Shown here: one piece after another, positions 7,347 through 19,146 of the stretch
Layout of the letters: each line of letters begins with the position of its first letter
Numbering within the stretch: position 1 is the first letter of the stretch
Translations under genes and position numbers: made by a program
Notes under the pieces: model-generated
Databases searched by the model: none
Told to the model about the DNA's origin: nothing
Seen by the model: the letters and a program-made list of their open reading frames with translations, nothing else
Assembly: GCA_018715525.1 (NCBI GenBank)
Contig: DVLL01000016.1
Span: 1 to 64,000, forward strand
Length of the DNA stretch: 64,000 nt
Source of the DNA: Candidatus Faeciplasma pullistercoris
GTDB taxonomy: Bacteria > Bacillota > Clostridia > Oscillospirales > Ruminococcaceae
Reading direction: 5' to 3'

Positions 7347-8681
7347 TCAGTCGAAGGAGGTCATCGCTATCGAGTAGAAGCTCGGCTTGAGAGAGAGGTC
7401 TCTGTCAATGATGAGCGCCGCGTTTCTTCTGAGCTTGGGGGTAGAGTTGAGCCATGAGTTCTCATCGTCTGTTCCCCAGAATACTACAGAGTCAAGAACT
7501 CCGCGGTCAGCAAACTCGAGGAAGAGGTCAAACAGCTCGGCGTACTTGACTGCCTGAGTCTCAAACTCTTCTTCAGACCAGGTCTTGAAGCTGCCGTCAG
7601 CTTCAGCGCCTACGAACATATTCATGTCGAGCTCGGTGATCTGGATTCTGAAGTTACCGGCGTAATCAGGGAAGCATTCATCGTAAATCTCGGCAAGACC
7701 TGCGATCTTTTCGAGGTTCCTTCTGTAGGTGTCGATGTTGCAGTCAACGCTGATGTGTGACTGGAAGCCGACGCCGTCGATTCTTACGCCCTTGCGAAGC
7801 ATTCTCTCGACCATGTCATACATAGCCTGGGTCTTGGAATCCTGCCACTCCATGTTGAAGTCGTTGATGATGAGTACCAAGTCGTCTCCGCCGGCTGCTC
7901 TTGCGGCGTTGAAGGCTATCTCAACATAGTCGTCATAGTAACCGTTGCCATCCAGATCTCCGATGATATCAGCCCAGTAGGAATCGTCGGCAATGCGTCT
8001 TATGGAATCTGCGTTAAGAACCTCGTTGCAGACGTCCCATACCTTGATATCGTCCTTATATCTTGTTACTACATCGGTAATATATGTAGTGATTCTTTCC
8101 TGAAGCTGTTCGCTGGTAGCCAAAGCGCCTGCCTCGTTGCACTCAGCCAAGGATCTGGTGTCGTTGGGGTCAGCCTTGAACCACCACTGCGGAACCTGAG
8201 AGTGCCACAGCAGAGTATGTCCTCTGAGGGTGGCTCCGTTGAGCTTGCCGAAGGCTACGAAATCATCGGCGTACTCGAAGTTGTAAACGCCTTCGGACGG
8301 GTTGACGCAGTCGGGTTTGAGCTCGTTGCCGAGGGTGTACATGTTGTAGTGCTTGAGAAGTCCCTTTGCAGTCGGGTCCTCAAGGTTGGTTATCTGGTTG
8401 GAGGTGAAGGAAGCTCCGACTGATATTCTTCCCTCAAAGTACTTGCACAGAGAGGGAACGTCGTAGTCGGCTACATAGTGCTCTCCGGACTCCTCGAGGG
8501 CGGTGAGCTCATCCTTGGAGTATGTAAGATTGGGGTCGGTAAGGCCTTCGACAAATTCGGGGTCTACCTGCTGCAGGGCATCGTCATCTCCGTTTGAATC
8601 TGGGTCGGTCTGACCATTTTCGCAGGAGCAAAAGCTTATAAGCATTACTCCGGCAAGCAGGAACGCCAAAAATCTTTTCAT
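7347..8681 (-). CDS. Secreted (probably lipoprotein) GH10 endo-1,4-beta-xylanase
   Basis: A 444-residue protein. An N-terminal signal peptide (KRFLAFLLAGVMLISFCSC) ends at a cysteine-rich site compatible with lipidation, followed by an acidic linker. The GH10 barrel fills residues about 75-440. Landmarks are LRGHTLLWHSQVPQWW, WDVCNEVLN with the acid/base Glu near residue 220, GVGFQSHIS, and ITELDMNM with the nucleophile Glu near 350, then FWGTDDENSW. It cleaves internal xylan bonds at the cell surface by a retaining mechanism. No carbohydrate-binding module or dockerin is present. I chose the ATG at 8681 (11 bases after AAAGGA); a TTG 9 bases earlier is too close to it. Monocistronic. Confidence 0.93.
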   Translation of the reverse strand: MKRFLAFLLAGVMLISFCSCENGQTDPDSNGDDDALQQVDPEFVEGLTDPNLTYSKDELTALEESGEHYVADYDVPSLCKYFEGRISVGASFTSNQITNLEDPTAKGLLKHYNMYTLGNELKPDCVNPSEGVYNFEYADDFVAFGKLNGATLRGHTLLWHSQVPQWWFKADPNDTRSLAECNEAGALATSEQLQERITTYITDVVTRYKDDIKVWDVCNEVLNADSIRRIADDSYWADIIGDLDGNGYYDDYVEIAFNAARAAGGDDLVLIINDFNMEWQDSKTQAMYDMVERMLRKGVRIDGVGFQSHISVDCNIDTYRRNLEKIAGLAEIYDECFPDYAGNFRIQITELDMNMFVGAEADGSFKTWSEEEFETQAVKYAELFDLFLEFADRGVLDSVVFWGTDDENSWLNSTPKLRRNAALIIDRDLSLKPSFYSIAMTSFD

Positions 8682-8700
8682 AAGTTTCAATATCCTTTCG

Positions 8701-8715
8701 GTGAAAAATTTTCAC
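8701..8715. promoter_or_regulatory. Palindromic operator candidate at the xylanase start site
   Basis: GTGAAAA-A-TTTTCAC is a perfect 7-bp inverted repeat around one base. It lies 4 bp downstream of the xylanase -10 hexamer, where a bound repressor would block initiation. The protein that reads it is unknown. Confidence 0.5.
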
Positions 8716-8719
8716 ACAC

Positions 8720-8748
8720 ATTATAGCATATATTTCGATCGCTTTGAA
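8720..8748 (-). promoter_or_regulatory. Xylanase promoter
   Basis: TATAAT (8720-8725) with TTCAAA (8743-8748) 17 bp upstream on the minus strand. The poor -35 hexamer suggests that an activator may be needed. Confidence 0.6.
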
Positions 8749-8796
8749 TCGGTAAAACAAACAATAAATAAGTAGTGCTTTATGCAGTTTTACACA

Positions 8797-8839
8797 ATTT
8801 TCAGGCAATGGTAAAACCGAGATTTTATTTTCAGGCAAT
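8797..8839. repeat. Direct repeat ATTTTCAGGCAAT, two copies 30 bp apart
   Basis: Identical 13-mers at 8797-8809 and 8827-8839, about three helical turns apart, between the divergent xylanase and ATP synthase promoters. They lie roughly 50-90 bp upstream of the weak xylanase -35, a typical activator position. Confidence 0.5.
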
Positions 8840-8856
8840 TTAATGCAAAATATCTC

Positions 8857-8885
8857 TTTACAAATCAGGATTGTTGTTCTATACT
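8857..8885 (+). promoter_or_regulatory. ATP synthase operon promoter
   Basis: TTTACA (8857-8862) and TATACT (8880-8885), 17 bp apart, 61 bp before atpI. Confidence 0.72.
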
Positions 8886-8946
8886 ATATGTATATTATTA
8901 CTGCAAAGCATGAAAACGACTTTGCTTCTTACACCGGAGGTTACTG

Positions 8947-9378
8947 ATGGAAAATTCGAGCGCTAAAGCGGTCAGGAGCTTTATGGCGACAGTTGTTGTC
9001 GGAACGCTCATCTGCGAGCTTGTAACCGTGCTGGTATTTGCGGTCATAGGAAGATTTGAGCTTGGCGTGATATGGGGAGCCCTGTGGGGAACCGCTGTAA
9101 TGGTGATATACTACCTCATGTTCGCACTTGCGATAACCAAGGCTGCTTCCGGCGACCCCGAGTCCGCGAAAAAGAGGAGCATTGGAGCGTATTCGAGAAG
9201 GATGCTTGTTTTGCTGGTGCTTATGGGACTTGGGCTGTTTTTGTCTACAAGGTACGGAATACTCAACTGGATTCCGATGCTTCTCGCCGTGTTCTTCCCG
9301 AGGATCGCGATAGGCTTGAGGCAGGGGATCTCGGATGTAAAAAAGATGTTTACGGAGGAGGGCGGAAAAGGTGAGTGA
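8947..9378 (+). CDS. atpI: ATP synthase protein I-like membrane protein
   Basis: A 143-residue protein with about four hydrophobic helices (near residues 12-35, 40-62, 85-105 and 107-122) and charged ends. Sequence similarity to AtpI is weak, as usual in this family, so the call rests mainly on position: first gene of the operon, overlapping atpB by 8 bp. AtpI proteins help assemble the c ring, and in some bacteria take part in cation handling. The start has GGAGG 6 bases upstream. Confidence 0.72.
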   Translation: MENSSAKAVRSFMATVVVGTLICELVTVLVFAVIGRFELGVIWGALWGTAVMVIYYLMFALAITKAASGDPESAKKRSIGAYSRRMLVLLVLMGLGLFLSTRYGILNWIPMLLAVFFPRIAIGLRQGISDVKKMFTEEGGKGE

Positions 9379-10120
9379 CATCAGCGTCAGCGGCGCGAAA
9401 ATATTATTCGAGCTGCCGTTTGGTCTTACCATATCCGAGACGCAGGTCAATATGTGGATTGTCATGGCTGTGATCGCTGCAATCTGCATATGGCTTACCC
9501 ATGGCATGAAGGTCAAGCCTGATTCAAAGCGTCAGATAGTGGCGGAGTTTTTGGTTAAAACGGTTACTAATTTCGTGGAATCGAATATGGGAAAGAGGTT
9601 CTCTGGATTTACACCATATGTAGCGGCACTGTTTTCTCTTGCGCTCTGCTCAAGCCTTTTATCTTTGCTTGGGATGTACCCGCCGACGAGCGACCTTAAC
9701 ACCACGCTCGGCTGGGCGCTGGTGACTTTCGTGCTTATAACCTACTACAAGATAAGAACAAGCGGCATAGGTAAGTACCTCAAGGGCTTTACCGAGCCTG
9801 TATTCCTCATGACCCCGATGAACATAATAGGAGAGATGGCTACGCCTGTTTCCATGGCGTTCCGTATGTTTGGAAACGTGGCGTCCGGTTCTATCATTTC
9901 GACGCTTGTCTATGCGGGGCTGGCGTGGCTTAATCAGGCGGTATTCGGCTGGCTGCCAGGAGTTTTGGGAGACATGGCGGCTGAGCTCCCGATTCTTCAG
10001 CTTGGCATACCCGCCATACTCTCGATATACTTCGATGTGTTCAGCGGCGTTTTACAGGCATTTATTTTCTGCATGCTGACAATGCTTTACATTGCGTCGG
10101 CGGCGGAAGTAGAGACATAA
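9371..10120 (+). CDS. atpB: ATP synthase Fo subunit a
   Basis: A 249-residue membrane protein that forms the two half-channels carrying ions to and from the c ring. The essential stator Arg lies in FRMFGNVASGSII near residue 165, and the last helices (GVLQAFIFCMLTMLYI) are typical. The start is GTG at 9371, inside the end of atpI. The enzyme would sit in the cytoplasmic membrane, and ion specificity is best read from the c subunit. Confidence 0.95.
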   Translation: MSDISVSGAKILFELPFGLTISETQVNMWIVMAVIAAICIWLTHGMKVKPDSKRQIVAEFLVKTVTNFVESNMGKRFSGFTPYVAALFSLALCSSLLSLLGMYPPTSDLNTTLGWALVTFVLITYYKIRTSGIGKYLKGFTEPVFLMTPMNIIGEMATPVSMAFRMFGNVASGSIISTLVYAGLAWLNQAVFGWLPGVLGDMAAELPILQLGIPAILSIYFDVFSGVLQAFIFCMLTMLYIASAAEVET

Positions 10121-10129
10121 AATCAATAA

Positions 10130-10432
<303 letters not shown>

Positions 10433-10450
10433 TTAAGGAGTTGTATTGAA

Positions 10451-10969
10451 ATGCTGTTGGCAGGAACTCTTGAATTTATTTCGCTGAACGTATGGCATAT
10501 AGTCATGGCCATAGGCAACCTGCTGATTCTCATGCTTATACTCAAGAAGTTCCTCTTCAAGCCGGTTCAGAAGATACTGAAGCAGCGCGAGGAGGAGGTA
10601 GCAAAGATTTATTCGGACGCTGATGACGCCCTCGCTAAGGCAAACGAGGACAAAAATACCTACGAGCAGAAGATGATGAGCGCGAAGCAGGAGGCGGACA
10701 ATCTCATAAAGACCGCCACCGAGCGGGCAAAGCAGGAGTCGAGTGAAATCGTGGCTGCCGCAAGGTCTGAGGCTGAGAGAAGGCTTAAAAATGCCGATGA
10801 GGACATCGAGCTTGCAAAGAGAAAGGCGGCTGACGAGATGAAGAACTCTATCTCCGAGATGGTCATAGGCATTGCCGAGCAGGTTGTCGAGAAGGAGATA
10901 GACGCCGATGCGCACTCCGCTCTTATCGACGAGGCGATAGACAGCTTGGGTGATATGTATGAGAAGTAG
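10451..10969 (+). CDS. atpF: ATP synthase Fo subunit b
   Basis: A 172-residue peripheral-stalk subunit. One N-terminal membrane helix (about residues 8-28) is followed by a long charged coiled coil with KFLFKPVQKILKQREEEV and many Ala/Glu/Lys heptads. It links subunit a to the F1 head through delta. AAGGAG lies 8 bases before the ATG. Its 3' end overlaps atpH. Confidence 0.94.
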   Translation: MLLAGTLEFISLNVWHIVMAIGNLLILMLILKKFLFKPVQKILKQREEEVAKIYSDADDALAKANEDKNTYEQKMMSAKQEADNLIKTATERAKQESSEIVAAARSEAERRLKNADEDIELAKRKAADEMKNSISEMVIGIAEQVVEKEIDADAHSALIDEAIDSLGDMYEK

Positions 10970-11498
10970 CTACGCATCCGAGTACGGGCTCGCCATATTT
11001 AAGCTCGCTGCCGAGACCGGCGCGCAGAAGGAGATTTTTGACGACTTTGCCGCCGTGAGGGATGTTCTTTGCGGGAACGGGGAGCTGATGAGGCTTCTTT
11101 CAAATCCGAGGCTTTCCAGGGCTGAGCGGGCTGAGGTGGTTGAAAATATATTCGGCGGCAGGATAAACAGGTATTTACTGAACGCCCTGAAGATTCTTGC
11201 CGAGAAGCGCCATTGCGGCATGGTTGATAAGTGCTGGCTTGAGTACCGGAATCGCTACTGCGAGGCAAACAATATCCTGGCTGTTTCTGCCGTGTCTGCC
11301 GTCGAGATGAGCCAGTCTCAGAAAAAGCGTCTTATCGATACTCTCGCTAAAAATACTGGGAGCAGCATACTCCTGAGCTGCAAGGTGGACAAATCCTGTA
11401 TAGGCGGAATACGCCTTGAGTACGGCGGAAAGCGGTACGACGCAAGCGTAAGGCAGAAGCTCGAATCGCTCAAAAGATCTCTTACAAGCGGGTATTAA
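10959..11498 (+). CDS. atpH: ATP synthase F1 subunit delta
   Basis: A 179-residue OSCP/delta-type protein that joins the b stalk to the top of F1. The N-terminal helical domain ([17 protein letters not shown]) and the C-terminal segment ([19 protein letters not shown], a degenerate form of the usual D-x-x-LIGG motif) are recognisable. The ATG at 10959 lies inside the end of atpF; a GTG three codons earlier is an alternative. Confidence 0.9.
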   Translation: MRSSYASEYGLAIFKLAAETGAQKEIFDDFAAVRDVLCGNGELMRLLSNPRLSRAERAEVVENIFGGRINRYLLNALKILAEKRHCGMVDKCWLEYRNRYCEANNILAVSAVSAVEMSQSQKKRLIDTLAKNTGSSILLSCKVDKSCIGGIRLEYGGKRYDASVRQKLESLKRSLTSGY

Positions 11499-11521
11499 GC
11501 CGGGACAATGGAGATGAAAGT

Positions 11522-13030
11522 ATGAACATTGATGAAATAAGCAGCCTTATCAAGGCTCAAATAAAAAATTATGACGCTAAGGCAGAGCTGTCCGAGACCG
11601 GAAGCGTTGTCACGGTAGGAGACGGAATATCTCAGGTATACGGACTTGACAACTGTCTCTCCAATGAGCTGGTGCAGTTCTCAAACGGCACCTACGGAAT
11701 GGCTCTTAACCTTGAGGAGGACTTTGTCTCAGTCGTTATGCTTGGTTCCGACGAGGGAATAAGAGAGGGGGACACCGTCAAGCGCACCGGAAAGGTAGTT
11801 TCCGTCCCGGTAGGCGACGCGCTTATCGGCAGGGTGGTAAACGCCCTCGGTCAGCCGATAGACGGCAAGGGTCATATAGCGTATGAAAAGCTGATGCCTA
11901 TCGAGCAGCGCGCTCCCGGTATCATCGAGAGAAAGTCGGTAAGCGTTCCCTTGCAGACCGGTATAAAGGCTATAGACAGTATGATACCGATAGGAAGAGG
12001 CCAGCGTGAGCTGATTATAGGTGATCGTCAGACCGGAAAGACGGCAATAGCCACGGATACCATAATCAATCAGAAGGGCAAAAACTGCATTTGCATATAT
12101 GTTGCGATAGGTCAGAAGAACTCAACGGTAGTTCAGCTCGTTGAGACGCTGTCCCGTGCCGGCGCGATGGATTATACGATAGTTGTCAGCTCGACAGCGA
12201 GCGAGCTTGCCACCCTCCAGTATATCGCTCCGTACGCAGGCTGCACAATGGGCGAGTACTTCATGCATCAGGGCAAGGACGCTCTGATAATCTACGACGA
12301 CCTATCAAAGCACGCGGTGGCGTACAGAACGCTTTCGCTGCTTATACGCCGTCCTCCGGGAAGAGAAGCGTACCCCGGAGACGTATTCTACCTTCACTCA
12401 AGACTTCTTGAGCGTGCCGCAAGGCTTTCGCCGGAGGCTTCAGGAGGCTCTTTGACCGCTCTCCCGATTATTGAGACTCAGGAGGGGGACGTTTCCGCGT
12501 ATATACCTACAAATGTGATTTCTATAACAGACGGGCAGATATTCCTTGAGACAGAGCTTTTTAACTCAGGTATCATGCCTGCGGTAAACCCCGGAATCTC
12601 GGTAAGCCGAGTCGGAGGCTCAGCTCAGCTCAAGGCCATGAAGCAGGTGTCGGGAACGCTGAAGCTTCTCTACTCGCAGTACAGAGAGCTACAGACGTTT
12701 GCCCAGTTCGGCTCCGACCTCGACAAGGACACCAAGGAGAGACTTGCTCAGGGCGAGAGAATAGTAGAGGTATTGAAGCAGGACAGAAACTCACCTGTTC
12801 CGGCAGAGCTTCAGGTCTGCATAATATTTGCGGTTGTAAACAACTATCTAAAGGACGTTCCAATAGAGCTTGTAAAGCAGTACGAAAAGGAGCTCTACTT
12901 TGATATGAACGCATATCAGCGCGAGCTTCTGGACGAGATCGCGTCAGGGGCGAGCCTTACCGGCGAGGCTAAGGCTAAGCTTGAGAACGCTGTACGCGAT
13001 TTTACCGAGAAGTTTTTGAAGCTTCACTGA
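11522..13030 (+). CDS. atpA: ATP synthase F1 subunit alpha
   Basis: A 502-residue nucleotide-binding, non-catalytic F1 subunit. The Walker A motif GDRQTGKT is at 167-174, followed by [25 protein letters not shown] and the [12 protein letters not shown] loop. Visible [14 protein letters not shown] belongs to the alpha signature. Length and order are normal; the ATG has GGAG upstream. Confidence 0.98.
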   Translation: MNIDEISSLIKAQIKNYDAKAELSETGSVVTVGDGISQVYGLDNCLSNELVQFSNGTYGMALNLEEDFVSVVMLGSDEGIREGDTVKRTGKVVSVPVGDALIGRVVNALGQPIDGKGHIAYEKLMPIEQRAPGIIERKSVSVPLQTGIKAIDSMIPIGRGQRELIIGDRQTGKTAIATDTIINQKGKNCICIYVAIGQKNSTVVQLVETLSRAGAMDYTIVVSSTASELATLQYIAPYAGCTMGEYFMHQGKDALIIYDDLSKHAVAYRTLSLLIRRPPGREAYPGDVFYLHSRLLERAARLSPEASGGSLTALPIIETQEGDVSAYIPTNVISITDGQIFLETELFNSGIMPAVNPGISVSRVGGSAQLKAMKQVSGTLKLLYSQYRELQTFAQFGSDLDKDTKERLAQGERIVEVLKQDRNSPVPAELQVCIIFAVVNNYLKDVPIELVKQYEKELYFDMNAYQRELLDEIASGASLTGEAKAKLENAVRDFTEKFLKLH

Positions 13031-13055
13031 TTGATAATCCTGACGAAAGGGGGGC

Positions 13056-13910
13056 TTGACTACGGCGTCGATGAAGGAGATAAATCTCCGCATAAAGAGC
13101 ATAACAGGAACTAAGCAGATAACCAAGGCTATGGAGCTTGTCGCCATATCCAAGCTGACAAAGGCGATGGACAGAATAACCAAGTGCCGTCCATATTATA
13201 CTGAGCTTTATTCTCAGATAAGCGGAATATCTGAATTAGGTCTGCCGGAGGAGTCGGTCTACTGTCAGGATCGTGAGGTCAAAAAGAGCTGTATCATCGC
13301 TATTGCAGGAGACAGAGGCTTGGCAGGCGGTTATAACAGCAATCTTTTCAAGTATTTTGAGTCTGAGGCGGAGGGAAAACAGATTTGCGTTTTGCCGATG
13401 GGCAAGAAGGCGATAGAGCATTTTTCCCGCCGCGGCTATGAGATCCTCTCAGAGAGCTATCAGAGCGTTGAGGATGTAGACGTCGGGGACTGCTTTGAGC
13501 TGAGCAGGATGCTCACACAGCTTTACTCTGACGGCGCGTTTGACGAGCTGTATGTGGTTTACACCACCTTTGTGTCCATGCTTTCACAGACTCCGGCTTC
13601 GCTAAAGCTTTTGCCGCTTGACGTGACCTCTCCCAAGGGAGAGCCAAGCGACATCGGATACACCCTGATCGAGCCTTCGCCTGCGGCGGTCTTTGACAGC
13701 ATTGTGCCGAGCGGACTGGCAGGACTGATATGGGGCGCGGTGTGTGAATCGAGAGCGAGCGAGCTTGCCGCAAGGCGGATAGCGATGGAAAACGCCACCT
13801 CAAACGCAGAGGAGATAATCTCAGACCTGCGGCTCAAGTATAATAAGGCTCGAAAGAGCTCTATTACTCAGCAGATTACCGAAATCGTTTCCGGCGCGCA
13901 GGCGGAATAA
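13056..13910 (+). CDS. atpG: ATP synthase F1 subunit gamma
   Basis: A 284-residue central rotor shaft. N-terminal MKEINLRIKSITGTKQIT and C-terminal YNKARKSSITQQITEIVSGA are the two coiled-coil strands that turn inside the alpha/beta head. I kept the TTG at 13056, 5 bases after AAAGG, because homologues carry a few residues before the M-K/R-E-I segment; ATG 13071 is the alternative. Confidence 0.96.
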   Translation: MTTASMKEINLRIKSITGTKQITKAMELVAISKLTKAMDRITKCRPYYTELYSQISGISELGLPEESVYCQDREVKKSCIIAIAGDRGLAGGYNSNLFKYFESEAEGKQICVLPMGKKAIEHFSRRGYEILSESYQSVEDVDVGDCFELSRMLTQLYSDGAFDELYVVYTTFVSMLSQTPASLKLLPLDVTSPKGEPSDIGYTLIEPSPAAVFDSIVPSGLAGLIWGAVCESRASELAARRIAMENATSNAEEIISDLRLKYNKARKSSITQQITEIVSGAQAE

Positions 13911-15362
<1,452 letters not shown>

Positions 15363-15376
15363 GGGGGATAGACCCG

Positions 15377-15796
15377 GTGAACACTTTCAAGCTTAAAATC
15401 ATCACGCCTGACGGCAGCTTTTACGACTCAGACGCTTACCAGCTCTCGCTCAAGTCGATCGACGGTGAGATTTCGATACTTGCCGGGCATATACCCTATC
15501 TGACTGCTGTCGGGATGGGGGAGTGCAGGGTGTATACCTCACCAGGAGGAGCTCCTATGCGCGCCGCATGCTGCGGCGGAATGCTCAAGGTGTCAAAGGA
15601 AGGCGTACTTTTGGCTCCCACAACATTTGAGTGGGCAGATGACATCGACTCAGCGCGAGCTCAGTCAGCTAAGGAGAGGGCGGAGGCGGCTTTATCCGGC
15701 AATCCCTCCGAGGCTGACAAGCGCATAGCTACCCAAAAGCTCGCGAGGGCAGCAGTAAGACTTAAGGTCGCTGCGGCATCTGGAAAAAATAATTGA
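15377..15796 (+). CDS. atpC: ATP synthase F1 subunit epsilon
   Basis: A 139-residue subunit at the foot of the central stalk that couples rotation and can inhibit ATP hydrolysis. The N-terminal beta sandwich has FKLKIITPDGSFYDSDAY and GEISILAGHIPYLTAV; the C-terminal part is helical. The start is GTG, with AAGGGGG 9 bases upstream. Last gene of the operon. Confidence 0.95.
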   Translation: MNTFKLKIITPDGSFYDSDAYQLSLKSIDGEISILAGHIPYLTAVGMGECRVYTSPGGAPMRAACCGGMLKVSKEGVLLAPTTFEWADDIDSARAQSAKERAEAALSGNPSEADKRIATQKLARAAVRLKVAAASGKNN

Positions 15797-15875
15797 TAAG
15801 AGTATAACACGGCTCGAAAATTCTCACATTTTCACAAGTAAGAGGTTTCGGGCTGTTTGTTTACCTGTCTGCATG

Positions 15876-15916
15876 AAAAACCTCCCGCTGAAGCGCATGC
15901 TTCAACGGGAGGTTTT
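15876..15916. terminator. Bidirectional terminator between atpC and carB
   Basis: The long stem AAAACCTCCCG with CGGGAGGTTTT, extended inside by TGAAGC/GCTTCA, has U-rich ends on both strands. It separates the convergent ATP synthase and pur-car operons. Confidence 0.88.
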
Positions 15917-15960
15917 GTTGTGCCAATAATTTGCTTAAGCAAAGATACCAAAGCGGCTAT

Positions 15961-18900
15961 TTAAGCATCTATGGTAGAAATGCTCGGGATGATCTCCTCA
16001 AGCACGTCAAGAACTATCTTCGCGGTGTCAAGTGAGGTGAACATGGTGACGCCGTTCTGAACCGCGCAGCGTCTTATCGCCACGCCGTCCTCATAGTGAA
16101 CGCCTGAAAGTATTGCACGGGTGTTTATGATGTAGCTTACATAGCCGGCGCGGACAGACTGGAGTATCTCGTCGCTGCCCTCGCTCAGCTTGCCCTTTAC
16201 TCTTGTGCGTATGCCGTGCTTCTTGAGGAAGTTGGCAGTTCCTATAGTGGCTTCAATGTTGAAGCCAAGGTTGTAGAACCTTCTTATCAGAGGGAGAGCT
16301 TCCTCCTTGTCCTCATCCGCTATAGTTACTACTACCGTTCCGTACTCCTTCATCTTGATTCCTGACGCCTGAAGCGCCTTGTAAAGGGCACGGTTGAGCT
16401 TGTCGTCATAGCCTATAGCCTCGCCGGTGGACTTCATTTCAGGTGAAAGATATGCGTCCATACCTGAAAGCTTCTCAAAGGAGAATGCAGGAGCCTTGAC
16501 ATACCAGCGGGTCTTGTCCTTAGGTATCATCTCGGTAATTCCCTGAGCCTTAAGGCTCTCGCCGAGCATTACCCTTGTTGCAGTTCTCACAAGGTTGAAG
16601 CCGGTAGATTTTGAAAGGAAGGGAACGCTTCTTGAGGCTCTGGGGTTGACCTCTATGACAGAAACATTGTCCTGGTGGTCAACTATGAACTGGATGTTGA
16701 ACAGTCCGACGATACCTATGCCGAGACCAAGCCTTGTGGTGTAGTCGGCGATAGTATCCCTGACCTTCTGCGAGATGCTGAACGGCGGGTATACGCTCAT
16801 GCTGTCTCCCGAGTGGACTCCGGTTCTCTCGACCAGCTCCATGATTCCGGGAATAAATACCTGCTCACCGTCGCAAATCGCGTCTACCTCGACCTCCTTG
16901 CCGACGATATACTTGTCGACAAGAACCGGCTTATCCACGTCTATCTCAACCGCGTTCTTGAGGTAATGGCGGAGCATCTGTTCGTTCGCTACTATTTCCA
17001 TAGCTCTTCCGCCGAGTACAAAGGAGGGTCTGACTAAAACGGGGTAGCCTATTCTCTCGGCAGCCTTGACTCCGCTCTCGATATCGGTCACAGCCTCGCC
17101 CTTAGGATTAGGAATATTGAGCGACTTGATGACCTCGTCGAAAGCGTCTCTGTTTTCAGCCTTTTCGATGCCTACGCAGTCGGTGCCTATTATCTTTACG
17201 CCTCGTCTTGTCAGCGGTTCAGCGAGGTTTACTGCCGTCTGTCCGCCGAGGGTCGCGATAACTCCCTCCGGCTTCTCGAGCTCTACTATGTTCATAACGT
17301 CCTCAACCGTGAGAGGCTCGAAATAGAGCTTGTCCGCCGTGGTGTAATCGGTGGAAACCGTCTCGGGGTTGTTGTTTATGACTATAGCCTCGTAGCCGGC
17401 GTCTCTTATGGCGTGGATGGCGTGAACCGTCGAGTAGTCGAACTCAACGCCCTGACCTATTCTGATAGGACCTGAGCCAAGAACGATTATCTTCTTCTTG
17501 TCTGACACTATAGACTCATTTTCGTCTTCATAGGTGGAGTAAAAGTAGGGAACATAGCTGTCAAACTCGCTCGCGCAGGTGTCTATCATCTTGTAGACGG
17601 GGAAAATGCCGAGCTTGCGGCGAAGGTTATATATCTCGTCCTCTGTGGTGTTCCAAAGCTCAGCGATGTAGGAGTCTGAGAAGCCGGACTTCTTTGCCTC
17701 TTTGAGCATGTCTATAGAGCCGGGGTTCTTTTCCATTTCCTTCTCAAGATCAACTATCTTTTTTATTTTATCAAGGAAGAACATGTCTATCTGGGTAATA
17801 TCGCATATCCTCGAGTGATCGACGCCCATCCACATGAGCTGAGAAATGGCGTAGATTCTGTCGTCGGTTCCGTCCTTGATGTAGTCAAGGAGCTGGTCTA
17901 CCGTCATATGCTCAGAGTCAAACTTGTCCATATGGATGTGGTTCTTTCCGTCCTCGAGAGAGCGTATCGCCTTGAGAAGGCTTTCTTCAAGAGTTCTTCC
18001 GACGCTCATCACTTCTCCGGTTGCCTTCATCTGGGTAGAGAGGACATTTGAGGCTGAGGTGAACTTGTCAAACGGGAACCTCGGCATCTTTGTCACTACA
18101 TAGTCAAGCGCAGGCTCAAAGCAGGCGGGCGTGTTGGCAAGCTGGATTTCGTCAAGATTCATGCCGACAGCGATCTTAGCGGAGACTCTTGCTATCGGGT
18201 ATCCGCTCGCCTTTGATGCAAGCGCGGAAGAGCGTGAAACTCTGGGGTTGACCTCTATTACATAGTACTTAAACGACTGCGGGTCGAGTGCGAACTGGAC
18301 ATTGCAGCCTCCCTTTACCTTGAGAGCGCGTATGATCTTGAGCGCGCTGTCTCTTAGCATGTGGTACTCTTTGTTTGTGAGGGTCTGGCTGGGCGCTACA
18401 ACTATAGAGTCTCCGGTGTGTATTCCGACAGGGTCGAGGTTTTCCATGTTGCACACGGTGATAGCGGTGTCGTTGGCGTCGCGCATTACCTCATACTCTA
18501 TCTCCTTATAGCCCTTTATGCTCTTTTCCACAAGCACCTGGTGAACAGGGGAGAGGGCGAGGGCATTTTTCATCATTTCGCGCATCTCTTCCGGATTGTT
18601 GGCAAAGCCGCCTCCCGTTCCGCCGAGGGTGAACGCGGGACGAAGTATAACCGGGTATCCTATCTTCTCCGCCGCCTCAAGCGCTTCCTCAACGCTGTAG
18701 GTTATCTGAGAGGGGACGACCGGTTCGCCGATTCTTTGGCATAGCTCCTTGAATAGCTCTCTGTCCTCAGCCATTTCGATACTTTCGGCGTCCGTTCCAA
18801 GAAGCTCTATCTCGCATTCCTTCAAAACTCCCTTTTTGTAAAGCTGCATGGCAAGGTTAAGTCCTGTCTGTCCGCCTATTCCGGGGACTATGGCGTCGGG

Positions 18901-19146
18901 ACGCTCGTAGCGGCAGATTCTTGCGACGAACTCAAGGGTAAGAGGCTCCATGTACACCTTGTCGGCTATGGAGGTGTCGGTCATGATGGTGGCGGGGTTG
19001 GAGTTTACGAGTATTACCTCGTAGCCTTCTTCTTTTAGGGCAAGGCAAGCCTGAGTTCCGGCATAGTCAAATTCAGCGGCCTGTCCTATTACTATAGGAC
19101 CTGAGCCGATGACAAGAACCTTTTTTATGTCTGTGCGCTTAGGCAT
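15961..19146 (-). CDS. carB: Carbamoyl-phosphate synthase large subunit
   Basis: A 1061-residue synthetase that makes carbamoyl phosphate from bicarbonate, ammonia and two ATP, for arginine and pyrimidines. The two homologous halves are visible: [20 protein letters not shown] at the start and [20 protein letters not shown] near 560, each with an ATP-grasp domain ([16 protein letters not shown]). The C-terminal 130 residues form the MGS-like allosteric domain. Length is normal. It overlaps carA by 8 bp. Confidence 0.97.
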   Translation of the reverse strand: MPKRTDIKKVLVIGSGPIVIGQAAEFDYAGTQACLALKEEGYEVILVNSNPATIMTDTSIADKVYMEPLTLEFVARICRYERPDAIVPGIGGQTGLNLAMQLYKKGVLKECEIELLGTDAESIEMAEDRELFKELCQRIGEPVVPSQITYSVEEALEAAEKIGYPVILRPAFTLGGTGGGFANNPEEMREMMKNALALSPVHQVLVEKSIKGYKEIEYEVMRDANDTAITVCNMENLDPVGIHTGDSIVVAPSQTLTNKEYHMLRDSALKIIRALKVKGGCNVQFALDPQSFKYYVIEVNPRVSRSSALASKASGYPIARVSAKIAVGMNLDEIQLANTPACFEPALDYVVTKMPRFPFDKFTSASNVLSTQMKATGEVMSVGRTLEESLLKAIRSLEDGKNHIHMDKFDSEHMTVDQLLDYIKDGTDDRIYAISQLMWMGVDHSRICDITQIDMFFLDKIKKIVDLEKEMEKNPGSIDMLKEAKKSGFSDSYIAELWNTTEDEIYNLRRKLGIFPVYKMIDTCASEFDSYVPYFYSTYEDENESIVSDKKKIIVLGSGPIRIGQGVEFDYSTVHAIHAIRDAGYEAIVINNNPETVSTDYTTADKLYFEPLTVEDVMNIVELEKPEGVIATLGGQTAVNLAEPLTRRGVKIIGTDCVGIEKAENRDAFDEVIKSLNIPNPKGEAVTDIESGVKAAERIGYPVLVRPSFVLGGRAMEIVANEQMLRHYLKNAVEIDVDKPVLVDKYIVGKEVEVDAICDGEQVFIPGIMELVERTGVHSGDSMSVYPPFSISQKVRDTIADYTTRLGLGIGIVGLFNIQFIVDHQDNVSVIEVNPRASRSVPFLSKSTGFNLVRTATRVMLGESLKAQGITEMIPKDKTRWYVKAPAFSFEKLSGMDAYLSPEMKSTGEAIGYDDKLNRALYKALQASGIKMKEYGTVVVTIADEDKEEALPLIRRFYNLGFNIEATIGTANFLKKHGIRTRVKGKLSEGSDEILQSVRAGYVSYIINTRAILSGVHYEDGVAIRRCAVQNGVTMFTSLDTAKIVLDVLEEIIPSISTIDA

